Below, piece after piece: positions 6,739 through 8,274 of a stretch of DNA of 8,274 nucleotides; position 1 is the first letter of the stretch, and each line of letters begins with the position of its first letter. Where the stretch lies: NCBI GenBank assembly GCA_047973235.1, contig JBKEBP010000040.1, forward strand, positions 1-8,274, read 5' to 3'. A program made the translations under genes and the position numbers. Origin of the DNA: Aequitasia sp047973235 (lineage in GTDB: Bacteria > Bacillota > Clostridia > Lachnospirales > Lachnospiraceae). The notes beneath the pieces were generated by a model. The model saw only the letters and a list, made by a program, of their open reading frames with translations, had not been told where the DNA came from and made no database searches.

Positions 6739-7292
6739 TTCCCAAACTTGACCAATCCTGTCTTCTCTAATGCTTTTCCTACCAAATAACATATTACATA
6801 TGATATTATCCATGCACTTACGCACCTAATTACTAATGTTACTATTAATAGTGGTACTGTTAGTTGTGAAAGACTAAATATTAAGTAATCCCTCGCTGAA
6901 ACAAAAATTGTTATAAAAACAGCCGTAAATGCAAAACTAATAAAATTGTACTTTTCATACTTTCTGATTGCAAACCCCACTTCCGTTCCTAAGCCTTGTA
7001 ACAATCCAGCTACAATTATGTGTATTCCATACGGACTTCCCGTCAATATGTTAATCACGGCTGCTATTAATGCTCCAACTACAGCTGCACCAGGTTTACG
7101 AATAATATATGCCGGCAATAGTGCTGACAATGCATATAAACCAAAGGTCAAAGAAATGAAGGTTGGTCCCAACAAATTACTCAATGGTGAGTAAGCGCTA
7201 TCAAGCAATGTAAATACCACTCCTAAAATAGCAGAAATCATTGCTATGACTACCCAATCCCTAACCTTATACTCGCTAATTTTTTTAAACAT
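6735..7292 (-). CDS. ykoE: ECF transporter substrate-binding (S) component, YkoE family
   Basis: A 185-residue integral membrane protein with about five or six hydrophobic segments (roughly 12-31, 41-63, 68-84, 90-108, 118-140, 146-172). It carries the YkoE-family pattern AYIIRKPGAA (61-70), GSPYG (85-89) and GLLQGLGTEVGFAIRKYEKY (96-115). B. subtilis YkoE is the S component for a thiamine precursor or thiamine. As I recall that family, acidic residues follow RKPGAA (as in SE..AALVE); here those positions are Gly-Ala and Ile-Asn, so the ligand may differ. It is first in the operon, with a promoter at 7332-7360 and AGAGAGG 8 nt before the ATG, and its stop overlaps the ATPase start by 4 nt. 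The symbol rests on similarity and gene order, not on a shown substrate. Confidence 0.88.
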   Translation of the reverse strand: MFKKISEYKVRDWVVIAMISAILGVVFTLLDSAYSPLSNLLGPTFISLTFGLYALSALLPAYIIRKPGAAVVGALIAAVINILTGSPYGIHIIVAGLLQGLGTEVGFAIRKYEKYNFISFAFTAVFITIFVSARDYLIFSLSQLTVPLLIVTLVIRCVSAWIISYVICYLVGKALEKTGLVKFGK

Positions 7293-7331
7293 TGTGTCTA
7301 CCTCTCTCTCGTCTATTTAGATTACATATTT

Positions 7332-7360
7332 ATTATAGAGCTCAATAACTTCCTTGTCTA
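7332..7360 (-). promoter_or_regulatory. Promoter of the ECF transporter operon
   Basis: TAGACA (7360-7355) and TATAAT (7337-7332) on the minus strand, spaced by 17 bp; only one base differs from TTGACA. Transcription would start near 7325, leaving a leader of about 33 nt, too short for a riboswitch. A TCTATTTAGA palindrome lies at 7312-7321, just after the start point. Confidence 0.7.
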
Positions 7361-7370
7361 ATATCATTCG

Positions 7371-7396
7371 TCTATATATTTATAGATAATATCTAT
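7371..7396. promoter_or_regulatory. Overlapping AT-rich dyads upstream of the operon promoter
   Basis: TCTATA-TATT-TATAGA (7371-7386) overlaps ATAGAT-AAT-ATCTAT (7382-7396), giving two nested perfect palindromes 11-36 bp upstream of the -35 box. The TCTAT/ATAGA half-site recurs in the palindrome at 7312-7321. This resembles a multi-site operator or activator region, but AT-rich palindromes also arise by chance and no regulator can be named. Confidence 0.35.
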
Positions 7397-7432
7397 TACA
7401 CATTGAGTCCAGTACTTATTATCCCACTACTC

Positions 7433-7476
7433 AAAAATTAAAGTCCCGAAACCCTTGTTAACAAGAATCTCAGGAC
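7433..7476 (-). terminator. Intrinsic terminator, repeat copy A
   Basis: On the minus strand a 17-bp stem with one mismatch and several G-U pairs (7476-7443, GTCC closing against GGAC) is followed by TTTAATTTTT. It is nearly identical to the terminator of the tRNA at the right end. Here it lies about 195 nt after the stop of the cysteine-rich gene and about 80 nt before the transporter promoter, so it can insulate the operon from upstream transcription. Confidence 0.75.
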
Positions 7477-7485
7477 ATTTTCTAA

Positions 7486-7514
7486 CGCCACAGGTCGGAA
7501 TCGAACCGGCACGG
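7486..7514 (-). pseudogene. Degraded 3' fragment of a tRNA gene, probably tRNA-Leu
   Basis: On the minus strand it reads T-arm GCCGG-TTCGATT-CCGAC followed by CTGTGGC. The T-stem has a mismatch that the copy at 8245-8274 lacks. No D-arm, anticodon arm or 5' acceptor strand is found in the 150 bp upstream of it, so it cannot be a working tRNA. It is what a duplicated attachment-site half or an old recombination scar would leave. Confidence 0.7.
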
Positions 7515-7640
7515 AAGTATTGGAATCAACAAATTCCTATATCGACTTGGAACATTCAAGATTTCAAATATGTAGATATTATGCTTGATAACTCATTTGA
7601 TACTGCCAGATTTGCAACTTCAGGTAAAGTCAAACTATGA
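7515..7640 (+). other. Possible decayed coding fragment on the plus strand
   Basis: A plus-strand frame runs into a TGA at 7638-7640, and its last 40 or so codons have protein-like composition (for example STWNIQDFKYVD and SFDTARFATSGKVKL). It has no start codon or ribosome binding site of its own; upstream it runs back through the tRNA remnant and terminator. It may be the tail of a gene truncated by the recombination that left the tRNA fragment, or chance. I recognise no family. Confidence 0.2.
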
Positions 7641-7669
7641 AAATATCTGATTAACATATACACGGAATG

Positions 7670-8026
7670 CTAAATCAATTTCTCTTTCTTATTCAAAATA
7701 GCTTCACATGCTGCACATGCCGGACAATCACAATACTGTGCTCCTTCAGATTTAATCTCCCTGGCGTGTGTTGCTATCCCTTTTGCTTCATTTTCCCCAA
7801 ATTTACTAATTCCCTGCTCTGAATCACAAAAATCAATCAGCTTATCAATTGGCATGATATCTGCTTCCAATTCCGAAATGAATTTTTTCGTTACATCATT
7901 TTCTTCAGCAGTTCCCACTGCACTCAACCAACTTTCCGCCATCTCCCTTGCCTCCGGACAGCAAGATGGTGCACCGATTAAATCCTTCGTCTTTTCAATT
8001 ACATACTCTTTTACATTTTCGTTCAT
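7670..8026 (-). CDS. Small cysteine-rich conserved protein, the type mislabelled 'Hsp90'
   Basis: A 118-residue soluble, mostly helical acidic protein. As I recall, closely similar clostridial proteins are automatically named 'molecular chaperone Hsp90', but it has none of the Hsp90 ATPase features and is far too short, so that label should not be trusted. Seven cysteines are present: Cys22-Cys23 in GAPSCCPEA, Cys67, and a C-terminal cluster CDCPACAAC (99-107). This cluster has CxCxxCxxC spacing and with Cys22-23 could bind a metal or an Fe-S cluster. The central MPIDKLIDF segment (58-66) and the HAREI helix look conserved in memory. The ATG follows an AAGGGA site by about 7 nt. Two overlapping promoters lie upstream and the copy A terminator downstream, so it is a single-gene unit. 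Function unknown. Confidence 0.88.
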   Translation of the reverse strand: MNENVKEYVIEKTKDLIGAPSCCPEAREMAESWLSAVGTAEENDVTKKFISELEADIMPIDKLIDFCDSEQGISKFGENEAKGIATHAREIKSEGAQYCDCPACAACEAILNKKEKLI

Positions 8027-8121
8027 AAAAAGTCCCTTCTTTCTTTTGATTTACATATATGTCATTACTTTATCAACTACCGATTATCTCTGATTTCATC
8101 ACTTCCTACAATTTTCATTCT

Positions 8122-8150
8122 ATTATAAGTAACTACCTCTACTATATCAC
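8122..8150 (-). promoter_or_regulatory. Proximal promoter of the cysteine-rich gene
   Basis: GTGATA (8150-8145) and TATAAT (8127-8122) on the minus strand with a 17-bp spacer. The transcript would carry a leader of nearly 90 nt before the ATG at 8026; I see no known riboswitch in it. Confidence 0.55.
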
Positions 8151-8169
8151 TCCATATCGGCCATGTCAC
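8141..8169 (-). promoter_or_regulatory. Distal overlapping promoter of the cysteine-rich gene
   Basis: GTGACA (8169-8164) and TATAGT (8146-8141) on the minus strand with a 17-bp spacer; each hexamer is one base from consensus. Its -10 overlaps the -35 of the proximal promoter, so the two cannot be occupied at once. Confidence 0.5.
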
Positions 8170-8189
8170 AAATTTTACCAATTTTTTTA

Positions 8190-8234
8190 CAAAATAAAAG
8201 CCCCGAAACCCTTGTTAAACAAGAATCTCAGGAC
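8190..8234 (-). terminator. Intrinsic terminator of the tRNA gene, repeat copy B
   Basis: On the minus strand a 17-bp stem with one mismatch and several G-U pairs (8234-8200) is followed by TTTTATTTT. It begins 10 nt after the tRNA 3' end, as expected for a tRNA terminator. It is the sister of the one at 7433-7476. Confidence 0.8.
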
Positions 8235-8272
8235 ATTTTCTAATGCCGCAGGCCGGAATCGAACCGGCACGG
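8191..8272 (-). repeat. Direct repeat copy B: tRNA 3' end plus terminator
   Basis: Partner of 7433-7514, offset by 757-758 bp. This copy keeps a perfectly paired T-stem and so is probably the functional one. The repeat could extend past the window edge, although copy A already diverges at its corresponding end. Confidence 0.85.
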
Positions 8273-8274
8273 GA
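8244..8274 (-). tRNA. 3' end of a tRNA gene, probably tRNA-Leu (partial)
   Basis: The minus strand reads the end of a variable arm, then T-arm GCCGG-TTCGATT-CCGGC with perfect 5-bp pairing and a standard 7-base loop, then the 3' acceptor strand CTGCGGC and discriminator A. CCA is not encoded (TTA follows). An acceptor ending CTGCGGC-A implies a 5' strand GCCGCAG, which with A as discriminator fits bacterial tRNA-Leu. The anticodon lies outside the window, so the amino acid is an inference. A terminator follows at once. Confidence 0.75.

Larger units (their letters stand above)
7433..7514 (-). repeat. Direct repeat copy A: tRNA 3' end plus terminator
   Basis: This segment repeats 8191-8272 in the same orientation. 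From 7443 on, about 67 of 72 positions agree and one base is missing. It covers the terminator and the T-arm/acceptor part of the tRNA; the similarity stops at CACGG, where the sequence becomes unrelated. Confidence 0.85.

Noticed and set aside
5035..6825. Longer ATPase protein starting at 6825
   Set aside because: The extra 29 residues do not resemble an ABC N-terminus and overlap 91 bp of the S-component gene. The ATG at 6738 gives an ATGA overlap and a normal domain start.
7293..7476. CTGAGA in the minus strand upstream of the ykoE-like gene, as in a TPP riboswitch
   Set aside because: The CTGAGA is part of the terminator stem of the tRNA repeat and occurs in both copies. The other conserved TPP element (ACCTGATCTGG-like) is absent, and it lies upstream of the operon promoter.
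1..8274. Search by eye for CRISPR arrays, insertion sequences, rRNA and plasmid origins
   Set aside because: No regularly spaced repeats, transposase motifs or other such signals were seen.

Overview
The window looks like chromosome from a low-GC Gram-positive anaerobe, most likely a clostridium of the Lachnospiraceae type. The grounds are the AT-rich sequence, strong AAGGAGG-type ribosome binding sites, textbook TTGnnn/TATAAT promoters, and the families present: a PcsB/CwlO-like NlpC/P60 hydrolase, a group II-type ECF transporter, a PadR regulator, and a small protein of the kind clostridial genomes mislabel 'Hsp90'. The genus is an inference. Every gene I can support lies on the minus strand, so the window is read from right to left.

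Right end (8274 to 7443): the 3' end of a tRNA, probably tRNA-Leu, enters at the edge and is followed by an intrinsic terminator. Next come two overlapping promoters and a 118-aa cysteine-rich protein. Beyond it lies a second, degraded copy of the same tRNA 3' end plus terminator. The two copies form a direct repeat of about 80 bp, offset by about 757 bp, around this one gene.

Centre (7360 to 2335): one promoter precedes a tightly packed set of genes. These are a YkoE-like ECF substrate-binding component, a double-ATPase ECF protein, an EcfT transmembrane protein, a DUF169 protein, and, after a 77-bp gap holding a strong inverted repeat, a PadR regulator fused to a DUF4180 domain. Stop/start overlaps of 4 and 20 nt and a 19-bp gap indicate co-transcription and translational coupling of the first four. 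The S, A1A2, T order matches ykoE-ykoD-ykoC of Bacillus subtilis, which is linked to thiamine or hydroxymethylpyrimidine uptake. Here there is no recognisable TPP riboswitch, and acidic residues expected in YkoE are absent. The substrate is therefore open, and the DUF169 and PadR-DUF4180 proteins are candidate accessory and sensor parts of an uncharacterised uptake system.

Left part (2302 to 245): three short transcription units follow, each with its own plausible promoter. They encode a 43-aa single-pass membrane protein (TTG start), a DUF2007 protein with a C-terminal membrane anchor, and a secreted NlpC/P60 peptidoglycan hydrolase with a coiled-coil N-terminal half, which ends at a hairpin. 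A further strong leftward promoter near the left edge probably drives a gene outside the window.
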